From: an uncultured Acidobacteriaceae bacterium
Lineage (GTDB): Bacteria; Acidobacteriota; Terriglobia; Terriglobales; Acidobacteriaceae
Direction of reading: 5' to 3'
Length of the DNA stretch: 36,766 nucleotides
Assembly (NCBI GenBank): GCA_903904755.1
Contig: CAIVDV010000070.1
Location: 1-36,766 of the forward strand
Made by a program: the position numbers and the translations under genes. The notes under the pieces were generated by a model. That model was given only the letters and a program-made list of their open reading frames with translations. It ran no database searches and was not told where the DNA came from. Each line of letters begins with the position of its first letter. The stretch's first letter is position 1. Positions 29,415-36,766 of the stretch are shown in pieces.

Positions 29415-32111
29415 TTACTCGACCTCCGCCTTGAGGCGGAGATCGCGGGAGCTGGCACCGACGGCGAGTTCGCGCTTGCCGCTGGTGCGGACGAACTTGT
29501 GGTCGGTGGTGGACCAGTACTCGAGTGCGCGCGGGGCGACCGAGATGGTGACGGTGCGGGACTCGCCGGGCTGGAAGGTGAAGCGGTCAAAGCCGGCCAG
29601 GGAGCGGAGGGCGAACTGAGCGCCGGCAGGTGCCGAGCCCGGTGCGCCGAGGTAGACCTGGGGAACTTCGTCGGAGGCAACCTTGCCGGTGTTTTTGATG
29701 GTGACAGAGACGTCGTAGCCGTCGTCAGCCGACTTGGCGACCTTGAGGTCGGAGTAGGCGAAGGTGGTGTAGGAGAGGCCGTGGCCGAAGGGGTAGAGGG
29801 GGACGATGTTCTGCTTGTCGAACCACTTGTAGCCGACGAATACGCCTTCAGAGTAGGTGGTTTTGCCGTCGACGCCCTTCTTGGAGCGCTCAGGGAATTT
29901 GGGGTCGGTGGCGGGGTAGTCGGTGAGTGCCTTGCCCCAGGTTACGGGGAGGCGTCCGGCCGGGCTGGCCTTGCCGGTGAGGATGTTGGCGGTGGCCCAG
30001 CCGCCTTCGTCGCCGGGCCACCACATTTCGAGAATGGCCTTGACCTTGTTTTCCCAGGGCAGAGCCACGGGGAGCGATGTGTTGAGCACCACGATGGTGT
30101 TGGGGTTGACGGCCGCGACCTCTTCAATCAGCTTGTCCTGATCGCCGGGGAGGCCGAAGGTGGGATGGAGGCGGGTCCAGGCGAAGACAACGGCAGTCTT
30201 GGCCTTTTTGGCTGCTGCGATGGCTGTGTCGTGGTCGGCCTTGCGCTGTTCCGGGGTGTACCAGTTGAGGCGGACCTGAACGGGTGCCTCAGAGGTATCG
30301 GGATCGACGGCAACTTCGATGGAGTGTGGGCCGGCCTTGAGGTCGGCGGCGCGGCGAACGTTGTCGAGACCATCGAGGGTGGGGAAGATGTTGTCCTGAC
30401 CGGCGAGTTGAACGTCGCCGTGGACGCCGCCCTGGAAAGCACCGGTGTGGGCAACGCGCTTGCCGTCAATTTTGACGCCGGCGTTGGTGCCGATGGCCTG
30501 GAGGTAGATCCAGTATTCGCCGTCGGCGGGGATGTTGAGGGAGCCCTTCCAGGTGATTTTGGAGTTGGCCGGCAGGGCGTTCGCGCCCTTGGTAGAGAAG
30601 TTGATCTGGGCATCGACGGTGGAGTCTTCGCGGACGAGGCCGGGTTTGCCGTCGTGGGAGAGCAGGGTCGCCGGGATGGTCTGGCCTTCCTGGTCACTGG
30701 CGATTGCGAGCTGGATTTTGGTGTTGCCGGTGATCTTTTTGAGTGCGTCGTAGGGGCCGACCTGACGCTCAGGGAGTCCGGTGGAGCGCTCGCCGCTCAT
30801 GCCGATGGAGTCGACCTGGCGGGCGGTGGGCCCGATGAGGACTGTGGTGTCGAGCTGCTTTGCCGTGAGGGGCAGTGCGCCGTTGTTCTTGAGCAGCACG
30901 GCAGCTTCTTCGCCGGTGCGTTGGATGACCTTGGCGTTTTCTTCGACGGCCTGGGCGGTGACGGTGTGCTTTTGCTGGCCGTCCATGTAGCCGAAGTGGA
31001 TGATTTCGTAGAGGACGCGGCCGGCGGCGCGGTTGATGGTGGCCTCAGAGATGCTGCCGTCCCAGATGGCTTCGGGCATCTTCTTGGGGCTGAGAGCGCC
31101 GCCCATGGCGCCCATGTCAAAGCCGGCGGGACGGGGCTCTTCGGGGAGATGGCCGAAGAAGCCTTCCATCATGTCGCCGATGCCGGGGGTGTTGAGGTTT
31201 GGCGGTGGCGGGGGATTCTTGAAGTCGAAATAGCTGGCCATGAAGCCGGAGATGCCGCCGCCGGGTTCGCCGGGCATTTCCATGTCGAGGCCCTGGTTGA
31301 TGAAGTCAACAGCATGTGCCGCGCCCCAGTCGGAGGTAACGAAGCCTTTGTAGCCCCAGTCGTCGCGGAGGGTCTTGGTGAGTACAGAGCTGTTACCGCA
31401 GGCGTAGGTGCCGTTGAGCTTGTTGTAAGAGCACATGATGGAGCTGACATCGGCGCGCTTGACGGCGGCCTCGAAGGGCGCCAGGTAGACTTCGTGGAGC
31501 GCCTGCTCGTCAATCCATGTGGAGAAGTTTTCGGAGTCGTAGCCGACGAAGTGCTTGATCTGGGCCATGACGTGGAGGCTCTGGATGCCTTTGACTTCGG
31601 CAACGCCCATCTCGGAGGTCAGCAGGGGGTCTTCGCCGAAGGTGTTGAAGGCGCGCTCGAACTCGAGGTCGCGGACGATGTTGACGAAGGGCTGGAGGGC
31701 GACATCGATGCCGAGTGCGCGCTCTTCGCGGGCGATGGTGATGCCGTTGTCTTCAGCGGTCTTTCGGGAGAAGGTGGCGGCGACGCCCATGGTGGCGGTT
31801 TCCGCATGGGAGGGATGGCGGGTGAGCACGCCGGGAGGTCCATCAGCAAAGCGGAGGCCGGGGACGCCGAGACGGGGAACGCCGAGCAGAAAGCCAGCCT
31901 GACCCTGGTAGACCTTGGGGTCCTCGTGGGTGCCATCGATGAGGCGCATTTTCTCCATGAGGGTCATCTGGCTGAGGAGTGTGTCAACGCGGGTATCGCC
32001 GGTAACGACGGGGACGCTTTGGGCCCTGGCCGCGGAGGCGCAAACCGCGAGGAGGGCGACGGCGGCAATTCGAGCCATGCCGGATGCGAAGAGTTTCTGG
32101 ACGGATTTCAC
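29415..32111 (-). CDS. Secreted GH3 beta-glycosidase with PA14 domain
   Basis: The 898-residue enzyme has a signal peptide ending near Ala30, so it acts in the periplasm or outside. The GH3 N-terminal barrel includes 'LRFADGPPGV', 'KHFVGYDSEN' and the nucleophile Asp261 in 'GFVTSDWGAAH'. The alpha/beta sandwich follows with 'EEAAVLLKNNGALPL', a PA14-like insertion around residues 470-610 ('GEYWIYLQAIGTNAGVKIDG'), 'WWPGDEGG' and 'FPFGHGLSYTTF'-like text, and a C-terminal fibronectin-III-like domain. An unusual Pro/Gly/Met-rich stretch lies after residue 275. It should release terminal glucose or related sugars. The start is GTG at 32111 after GGGAG. It lies downstream of the TonB-dependent receptor gene. 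Confidence 0.92.
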   Translation of the reverse strand: MKSVQKLFASGMARIAAVALLAVCASAARAQSVPVVTGDTRVDTLLSQMTLMEKMRLIDGTHEDPKVYQGQAGFLLGVPRLGVPGLRFADGPPGVLTRHPSHAETATMGVAATFSRKTAEDNGITIAREERALGIDVALQPFVNIVRDLEFERAFNTFGEDPLLTSEMGVAEVKGIQSLHVMAQIKHFVGYDSENFSTWIDEQALHEVYLAPFEAAVKRADVSSIMCSYNKLNGTYACGNSSVLTKTLRDDWGYKGFVTSDWGAAHAVDFINQGLDMEMPGEPGGGISGFMASYFDFKNPPPPPNLNTPGIGDMMEGFFGHLPEEPRPAGFDMGAMGGALSPKKMPEAIWDGSISEATINRAAGRVLYEIIHFGYMDGQQKHTVTAQAVEENAKVIQRTGEEAAVLLKNNGALPLTAKQLDTTVLIGPTARQVDSIGMSGERSTGLPERQVGPYDALKKITGNTKIQLAIASDQEGQTIPATLLSHDGKPGLVREDSTVDAQINFSTKGANALPANSKITWKGSLNIPADGEYWIYLQAIGTNAGVKIDGKRVAHTGAFQGGVHGDVQLAGQDNIFPTLDGLDNVRRAADLKAGPHSIEVAVDPDTSEAPVQVRLNWYTPEQRKADHDTAIAAAKKAKTAVVFAWTRLHPTFGLPGDQDKLIEEVAAVNPNTIVVLNTSLPVALPWENKVKAILEMWWPGDEGGWATANILTGKASPAGRLPVTWGKALTDYPATDPKFPERSKKGVDGKTTYSEGVFVGYKWFDKQNIVPLYPFGHGLSYTTFAYSDLKVAKSADDGYDVSVTIKNTGKVASDEVPQVYLGAPGSAPAGAQFALRSLAGFDRFTFQPGESRTVTISVAPRALEYWSTTDHKFVRTSGKRELAVGASSRDLRLKAEVE

Positions 32112-32394
32112 TTGGATTTGCTCCCTGCTGAAGGTGCGGAGGAATGGGCAGCTGCGACGGTTGCGGCGGCTCCTGTGGAGGCGAAGGGAACGGCGGAGTC
32201 ACAAAGCAAACGATTTGTCTTCCGCAGAACCGAGAGAAGTTTACCGCATTGGGCGGGCGGTTGTAAGCGGGGTGGAATGATTTCAGGGAGGAAATTCGCG
32301 AGGGAGGGCGCAGTGGACGCAGGGACACAGGGACGAGGGGACGGAGGGAGCAGGGAACTTGGACGACGGAGGTGAGTTTGGGGGAAAAGAAGAA
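32112..32394. other. GH3 leader region
   Basis: The 330-bp gap between the receptor and GH3 genes contains no gene. It holds a GGGAC-type repeat at 32311-32358 and the receptor terminator at 32395-32416. The GH3 promoter should lie between 32112 and about 32300, but I see no confident -35/-10 pair. Confidence 0.4.
32311..32358. repeat. Degenerate GGGAC-type intergenic repeat
   Basis: CAGTGGACGCAGGGACACAG, GGACGAGGGGACGG and AGGGAGCAGGGAAC run together here. It is the same loose AGGGAC theme seen at 607, 10855 and 19092, but in this case not directly after a stop codon. Confidence 0.5.
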
Positions 32395-32416
32395 GGGCGG
32401 CCCGAGTGGGCCGCCC
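32395..32416 (-). terminator. Rho-independent terminator after the TonB-dependent receptor
   Basis: GGGCGGCCC (32395-32403) and GGGCCGCCC (32408-32416) form a perfect 9-bp stem with loop GAGT. On the minus strand TTCTTCTTTTCC follows. It lies 25 bases past the receptor stop codon and should separate receptor and GH3 expression. Confidence 0.85.
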
Positions 32417-32441
32417 CTTGGGTGATTGGCGATTGGTCAGA

Positions 32442-35400
32442 CTAGAAGTCGAAGTGGAGCGACATCTGGATTTGACGGGGAGCGCCGATGGTGTGGGTGA
32501 CGATGCCGAGGCCAGCCGGGCAGTTGTAGAAGCTGGTGTTGGACTGGGCGCCGGTGTCGGTGCATCCGGTTGGGAGCGGGGTTTGGCCCGCGCCTGGGAA
32601 TGCGTTGTAATAGGCGTTCTGGCTGACTTCGTTGCCGGGAACGTCGAAGGAGCTGGTGTTGGTGAGGTTGTAGACATCAAAGGTGTACTTGAGCTTGTAC
32701 TTTTCCTTGATCTCGATTTCCTTTACCAGCGACGCATCGGCGCGGCGCTGGGCATCCTGGCGGAAGATATTGCGCTGGCCGACGGTGAAGCCGGTTTCGT
32801 AGGGGTCGGAGTCCGGGATGGCGCCACCGAGTCCGCCAGCGGGCAGCAGGGGAAGGGTGAAGCAGGCCGGGTTGAGAGCCGCCTTGCTGCCGCCAGGAGT
32901 CCATGCGCCGGAGGTACCGGTCTTGGCGCTCTTGGGGGTGCAGCCCTTGGCGAGGGGCACGATGGGGTTGGTGATGCCGTCGGCGGTGGAGTAGAAGATT
33001 GAGCCGATGGCGCCGGAGAAGTCGATGATGGAGTAGGGCTGGCCGCTCTGCAGGACGGTGAGTCCGACGAGGTTCCAGTCGTTGGTAACGTAGCTGGCGA
33101 GCGAGTGCTTGGCGGCGACGTTGGGGATTTTGTAGATGTAGGTGAAGTTGAGCACGTGCTTGCGGTCGAAGTCGGCCGAGCCGTAGCCGGAGCGCAGGTT
33201 GAGCGGGTTGTTGCCGTTGTAGAAGAGGCCCAGGCCGGACTGTTCGTCGAGGGCGTGGGAGTAGGTGTAGGAGACGCCGAGCTGGAGTCCGTGGCTCATG
33301 CGCTTGTCGATGTGGACCTGAAGGGCGTTGTAGGCATCGACGCCGGCGGCCTTGTAGGCGATGGACTCAGCCGCGTAGCCCATGTAGGGAACGCGGAGAT
33401 CGACGTTGCCGCCTTCGTAGTTTGCCTGGTATTCGGAGCCATCGGGCAGGGAGGCGCCGCCCACGGTGTAGCCGTAGGAGTAGTTTTGCTGGTAGGCGCC
33501 GCCGGCCAGTGTGGGGTTGGCGGGAGAGGCGATGGTGGGCTGGTTGAAGGGCACCGGGATGACCTGATGACGGCCGAGGTTACCGACGTAGCCAACCGAG
33601 ATGGCGATGTCGTTGCGGGGCTGCCACTGCAGGTCGAACGTGTAGTTGATGGTGTAGGGCAGCTTGTTGGTGCGGTCGTAGACGCCGAGGGAGATGGGCT
33701 GACCGTTGTTGATCATGCCAGCGGCGCCGGTTCCATGATTGACGATGGAATAGGCGTTGGGCAGGTAGTTGACCAGGTCAGATGCCTTGGGATTGTTTGG
33801 CGGGGCGAACTGCAGGGTTGTGCCGTAGGGATTGGAGAGATTGCCTTCCTCGTCGGTGGGGGCCTGGAGCGGAGGACCGAAACCGCCATCGCCGCCGCAG
33901 GTGGGCAGGTAGTACTCGTAGAGTGACTGGGTGGTGGAGGGGCAACTGGAGGCGTTGACGAAGGGCAACTGCTGGTTGACGCCGAAGGGACCGCCGGTGA
34001 CGGTGCCGATGGCGTAGCCGGGCGAGAAGTAGGTGAAGAGCTCGCCGCGGTCGTAGTAGAGGCCACCGCCGGTACGGACGACGAGCTTCTGGTTGAACTT
34101 GGCAGGCTGCCAGGCTACGCCGATGCGGGGGCTGATGCCCCACTGGCGGCCGGTGAGGGTGGTTGAGGAGACGCCGGAGGTGCCGTTCTTGTTGTTGCCG
34201 GCGATGATGAGGCCGGGGTCTTCAATGACGTCAGAGCCGACGTTGTAGCTGTAGCGCTTGGGGTCGAAGTTGAAGATGCGGCCATACTTTTCGGTGAGGC
34301 CGCCATCCCAGTCGTAGCGAATGCCGGCGGTGATGGCGATGTTCGGAGAGATCTGGAACTTGTCCTGAACATAGCTGCCGAGCTGATTGGCGCGGTAGTA
34401 GCGGCTGGCGTCGCCCTGGAGGAAGCTGGAGACGTAGAAGCCGCTGGCCGAACTGCCGGGGGTGACAAAGCCCTGGATCATCTGGCTGAAGTCGTCGGTG
34501 GCGACGGTGCCGGTACCGGTGCGCTTGTCGATGGTGTTGAGCTGGGTGTAGGTGTAGTTGGCACCGAAGGTGAGGGTGTGGCGACCGATGGTCCAGATGG
34601 CGCTGGCCGAGGGGGCGATGCGGTTCTGGAAGACGCCGGTATTGGGAGCCTGACCTTCAGCGTTGGGGCCGATGTTGAGGATGGCGGAGCTGGTTCCCTG
34701 GGGCTGGTTGTTGCCGAGGACGTTGTAGACCGAGACGCCGGGGAAGTACTTGGAACCGAAGACATTGATGGAGCCATTGCCGACCGCGCCACCAGGGATG
34801 GCATCGGGTCCGAAGGGCTGTTCATTGTCGGCCCAGATCTTTTCGCGGAGGATGCCGAGGGTCTGGGTGGTGGAGAGGTTGGGGCGGAGCAGCAGGGTAT
34901 TGATGATGGAGGCTACCTGTGCGCCGGCGTCGAGATGCTCAGTAAATCCGGGGACGCTGGAGTAGGAGAAGGGCGCCAGGGTGGGGTCGTGCTGGTAGTA
35001 GTACTTGGCGGACAGGGTGTCCTTGCTGGAGGCGTTGTAGTCCATATTGGCAACGGCCTGGTCGGCGGTGAAGCGTCCGGTGCCGGGGATGAAGGCGTTG
35101 TCAACGTGCTGGACCGTGGGGGCAGCGCCGTTGCGGGAGTCGTTGGGGATGAGCCACTTTCCGGCCTCGCCGGGCAGCGCCGGGGCGTTGAAGAGGGCCA
35201 GGGCGGTGTGATCGATCTGCGCCGCGCTGAGCTCCGTGCCGAAGGAGGCGTTGGTGATATCGGCCAGTGCGCCGGCGGAACGGTCATCGGAGAGGCCCAC
35301 GGGAACGTCGAGCAGGGAGTCGCCGATTTCCTGGTCAGAGACGTGCAGGTGCTGGTAGGCGAGGAAGAAGAAGAGCTTGTCCTTGATGAGTGGACCGCCC

Positions 35401-36416
35401 GCGGTGCCGCCAAGCGAGTAGCGATGGAGCTGCGGAACCTTGGAGTTGGCGGGGATGTCATTGTCCTGATTGAAGAAGAAGGGAGCGGCGTTGAGCCAAC
35501 TGGTACCGCGGTGCATGTATACGCTGCCGTGGTAGGAGTTGGTGCCGGAGGTGGTTGCGAGGTCAATGTGCGCGCCGGAGGTGGAACCCTGGGTGGCATC
35601 GTACATGGAGGCGTTTACATGGACTTCCTGGATGGTCTCGGGAGCCGGGGTGGGGATGGCATCGCCGATGGAGAGATAGACGGAGGCGGCCGAGGGAATG
35701 ACGCCGCCGGCACCGGTGGAGCTGGAGACGCCGGTGGAGTTGATGACGCGGGCCGAGCTTACCTGCGAGGTGCTTTTGCCGTTGAAGAGGTTGCTGGCAT
35801 CGACGCCGTTGAGAGAGAAGGAGTTGGAGGTATCGCGCTGGCCGTTGGCCCAGATGGGGGCGTTTCCGAGGCCGGAGTTTGCGCCGGTACCGCCGGGCAG
35901 CTCGGCATTGACGCCGGTGGACTGGGTGGCGAGGCCGGTGAAGGAGCCGGTGGGAAGGGGTGCTTCCTCGATTTGCGCGGTGTCGAGAACGTAGCCATTG
36001 GTGGTGTCGACGGCGTTCAGCAGGGGGGTGGCATCGACTTCGATGGTGTCAGCCTGGGAGCCGATTTTGAGCTTGGCGCTGACGGTGAGGGTACGGTCCG
36101 CCTGGATGGCGATGTGGGGAGTCTTCTGGAGTTCGAAGCCCTTGGCAGAAAAGCTGATGGTGTAGGTGCCGATGGGCAGATTGACGAAGAGATATTGGCC
36201 ATCGCCGCTGGACTTGACGGAACGGGTCAGTCCGGTTTCCTCACCAGTGACGGTGACATCAGCATCTGGAATGACCGCGCCGGAGACGTCGGTGACCACG
36301 CCGGTGATGCCGCCGAGGGTCTGCTGTGCGTGCATTGGAGAGGTACACAGCGCAGCGAAAGCCAGCAGAGCCAGCAGTCGCAGGAGTTTGGAATAAGAGC
36401 ATCGAATCGAAGACAT
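32442..36416 (-). CDS. Oar-like TonB-dependent receptor with carboxypeptidase-regulatory domain
   Basis: The 1324-residue outer-membrane protein has a signal peptide ending near Ala30. A carboxypeptidase-regulatory-like beta-sandwich follows at about 35-115 ('GGITGVVTDVSGAVIPDADVTV' split with 'TGEETGLTRSVKSSGDGQYLF'), then a plug and a large barrel ending in 'SLHFDF', whose C-terminal Phe is typical for outer-membrane insertion. This layout is that of the Oar-like receptors expanded in acidobacteria and thought to import oligosaccharides or peptides. The ATG at 36416 gives the proper signal peptide and follows GCGAGG; an upstream GTG frame from 36497 is rejected. GH3 lies downstream, suggesting a glycan-uptake pair. 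No SusD homologue is present. Confidence 0.93.
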   Translation of the reverse strand: MSSIRCSYSKLLRLLALLAFAALCTSPMHAQQTLGGITGVVTDVSGAVIPDADVTVTGEETGLTRSVKSSGDGQYLFVNLPIGTYTISFSAKGFELQKTPHIAIQADRTLTVSAKLKIGSQADTIEVDATPLLNAVDTTNGYVLDTAQIEEAPLPTGSFTGLATQSTGVNAELPGGTGANSGLGNAPIWANGQRDTSNSFSLNGVDASNLFNGKSTSQVSSARVINSTGVSSSTGAGGVIPSAASVYLSIGDAIPTPAPETIQEVHVNASMYDATQGSTSGAHIDLATTSGTNSYHGSVYMHRGTSWLNAAPFFFNQDNDIPANSKVPQLHRYSLGGTAGGPLIKDKLFFFLAYQHLHVSDQEIGDSLLDVPVGLSDDRSAGALADITNASFGTELSAAQIDHTALALFNAPALPGEAGKWLIPNDSRNGAAPTVQHVDNAFIPGTGRFTADQAVANMDYNASSKDTLSAKYYYQHDPTLAPFSYSSVPGFTEHLDAGAQVASIINTLLLRPNLSTTQTLGILREKIWADNEQPFGPDAIPGGAVGNGSINVFGSKYFPGVSVYNVLGNNQPQGTSSAILNIGPNAEGQAPNTGVFQNRIAPSASAIWTIGRHTLTFGANYTYTQLNTIDKRTGTGTVATDDFSQMIQGFVTPGSSASGFYVSSFLQGDASRYYRANQLGSYVQDKFQISPNIAITAGIRYDWDGGLTEKYGRIFNFDPKRYSYNVGSDVIEDPGLIIAGNNKNGTSGVSSTTLTGRQWGISPRIGVAWQPAKFNQKLVVRTGGGLYYDRGELFTYFSPGYAIGTVTGGPFGVNQQLPFVNASSCPSTTQSLYEYYLPTCGGDGGFGPPLQAPTDEEGNLSNPYGTTLQFAPPNNPKASDLVNYLPNAYSIVNHGTGAAGMINNGQPISLGVYDRTNKLPYTINYTFDLQWQPRNDIAISVGYVGNLGRHQVIPVPFNQPTIASPANPTLAGGAYQQNYSYGYTVGGASLPDGSEYQANYEGGNVDLRVPYMGYAAESIAYKAAGVDAYNALQVHIDKRMSHGLQLGVSYTYSHALDEQSGLGLFYNGNNPLNLRSGYGSADFDRKHVLNFTYIYKIPNVAAKHSLASYVTNDWNLVGLTVLQSGQPYSIIDFSGAIGSIFYSTADGITNPIVPLAKGCTPKSAKTGTSGAWTPGGSKAALNPACFTLPLLPAGGLGGAIPDSDPYETGFTVGQRNIFRQDAQRRADASLVKEIEIKEKYKLKYTFDVYNLTNTSSFDVPGNEVSQNAYYNAFPGAGQTPLPTGCTDTGAQSNTSFYNCPAGLGIVTHTIGAPRQIQMSLHFDF

Positions 36417-36543
36417 CAGTGGCGCGCCTCGCAAAATAGGGATTTCCCGTTGGCTTTGAAGTGCATCAAAACCCGGGAGTTGTGTGGTGGTAGCCACTAG
36501 GGCTCCAGCCTGAAAAAAGGAAATGGAGAGAAGTCCCAGAATC

Positions 36544-36580
36544 CTTCGAGTGGTCCATTTGGGGGTTGAATCCCTCGAAG
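36544..36580 (-). promoter_or_regulatory. Inverted repeat in the receptor leader
   Basis: CTTCGAG (36544-36550) and CTCGAAG (36574-36580) are perfect 7-bp inverted arms 23 bases apart. They lie just downstream of a candidate promoter and 128 bases before the receptor ATG. It could be an operator or an mRNA hairpin. Confidence 0.35.
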
Positions 36581-36588
36581 TTAGAAAT

Positions 36589-36616
36589 ACGATACCGAAG
36601 AAGCCATAAAAATCAA
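36589..36616 (-). promoter_or_regulatory. Candidate promoter of the TonB-dependent receptor
   Basis: Read on the minus strand, TTGATT (36616-36611) and TATCGT (36594-36589) are 16 bases apart, each matching four of six sigma-70 consensus positions. The box begins only 11 bases inside the edge of the 139-bp terminal repeat. Confidence 0.45.
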
Positions 36617-36627
36617 CGGTTAATTCC

Positions 36628-36766
36628 TAGCAGCCCGTGGTGCAAGTAGCTGAATTCCAGAAGTTCCGGCATCGGGACTTGATGCGATGATCGTCGCCGT
36701 TTGAGTTGAGACCCGTGGGTGTGCGGGGTTCAAGCTTTCAGTGAGGCCGATTCCGGCCGGTAAGCA
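36628..36766 (-). repeat. 139-bp terminal inverted repeat, right copy
   Basis: This is the exact reverse complement of positions 2-140. Relative to its neighbouring gene it has the same orientation as the left copy: both point towards the adjacent start codon. The copy reaches the window edge, so its outer limit is not known. Confidence 0.95.

Noticed and set aside
29403-32375. A 990-residue plus-strand open frame opposite the GH3 gene.
   Set aside because: It is Gly/Asp/Val/Ala-rich nonsense mirrored from the GH3 codons. GH3 has a signal peptide, catalytic motifs and terminators on the minus strand.

Overview
The window looks like a chromosomal piece of a GC-rich acidobacterium, most likely class Terriglobia (Acidobacteriaceae-like). 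This is inferred from the very large Oar-like TonB-dependent receptor with an N-terminal carboxypeptidase-regulatory domain next to a PA14-containing GH3 glycosidase, the bactofilin, the many GTG/TTG starts and the strong G-rich codon bias. No rRNA, tRNA, CRISPR array, prophage or transposase gene was recognised. Most long ORFs opposite real genes are GC-driven shadows.

Layout. Positions 1-3.6 kb: a 139-bp repeat, a small lipoprotein, a secreted protein on the minus strand, then bactofilin, a methyltransferase and a UPF0173 metallo-hydrolase. 3.7-7.1 kb: two small proteins flank an APC permease with a C-terminal USP-like cytoplasmic region. 7.2-13.4 kb (plus strand): apolipoprotein N-acyltransferase, a VapBC-type toxin-antitoxin pair whose toxin carries an in-frame stop, prfB (RF2) with the classical programmed +1 frameshift, a CoA-binding protein and a DsbD-like thiol:disulfide protein. 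13.4-14.3 kb: a convergent noncoding gap holding a tandem array of six covarying structured elements, the most unusual thing in the window. 14.3-17.7 kb (minus): an orphan glycosyltransferase, RarA and a TrmH/SpoU methyltransferase. 17.8-19.8 kb (plus): Sua5/YrdC, a YdcF-like protein and a Uma2-family nuclease-fold protein.

19.8-29.3 kb is a divergent locus. The minus arm encodes an amidase and an NMT1/THI5-like binding lipoprotein. The plus arm encodes a guanine-deaminase-like enzyme, an FAD-linked oxidase, a creatininase-family amidohydrolase, a CocE/NonD-type hydrolase, the ABC ATPase and permease that match the binding protein, and a DUF3891 protein. Together they read as uptake plus stepwise deamination, oxidation and amide hydrolysis of a small nitrogen-containing (perhaps heterocyclic) compound; the substrate is not known.

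29.4-36.6 kb (minus) is a carbohydrate-uptake pair: an Oar-like TonB-dependent receptor, then a secreted GH3 beta-glycosidase. The window closes with an inverted copy of the 139-bp repeat from its start. Both copies lie upstream of, and point towards, the adjacent gene.
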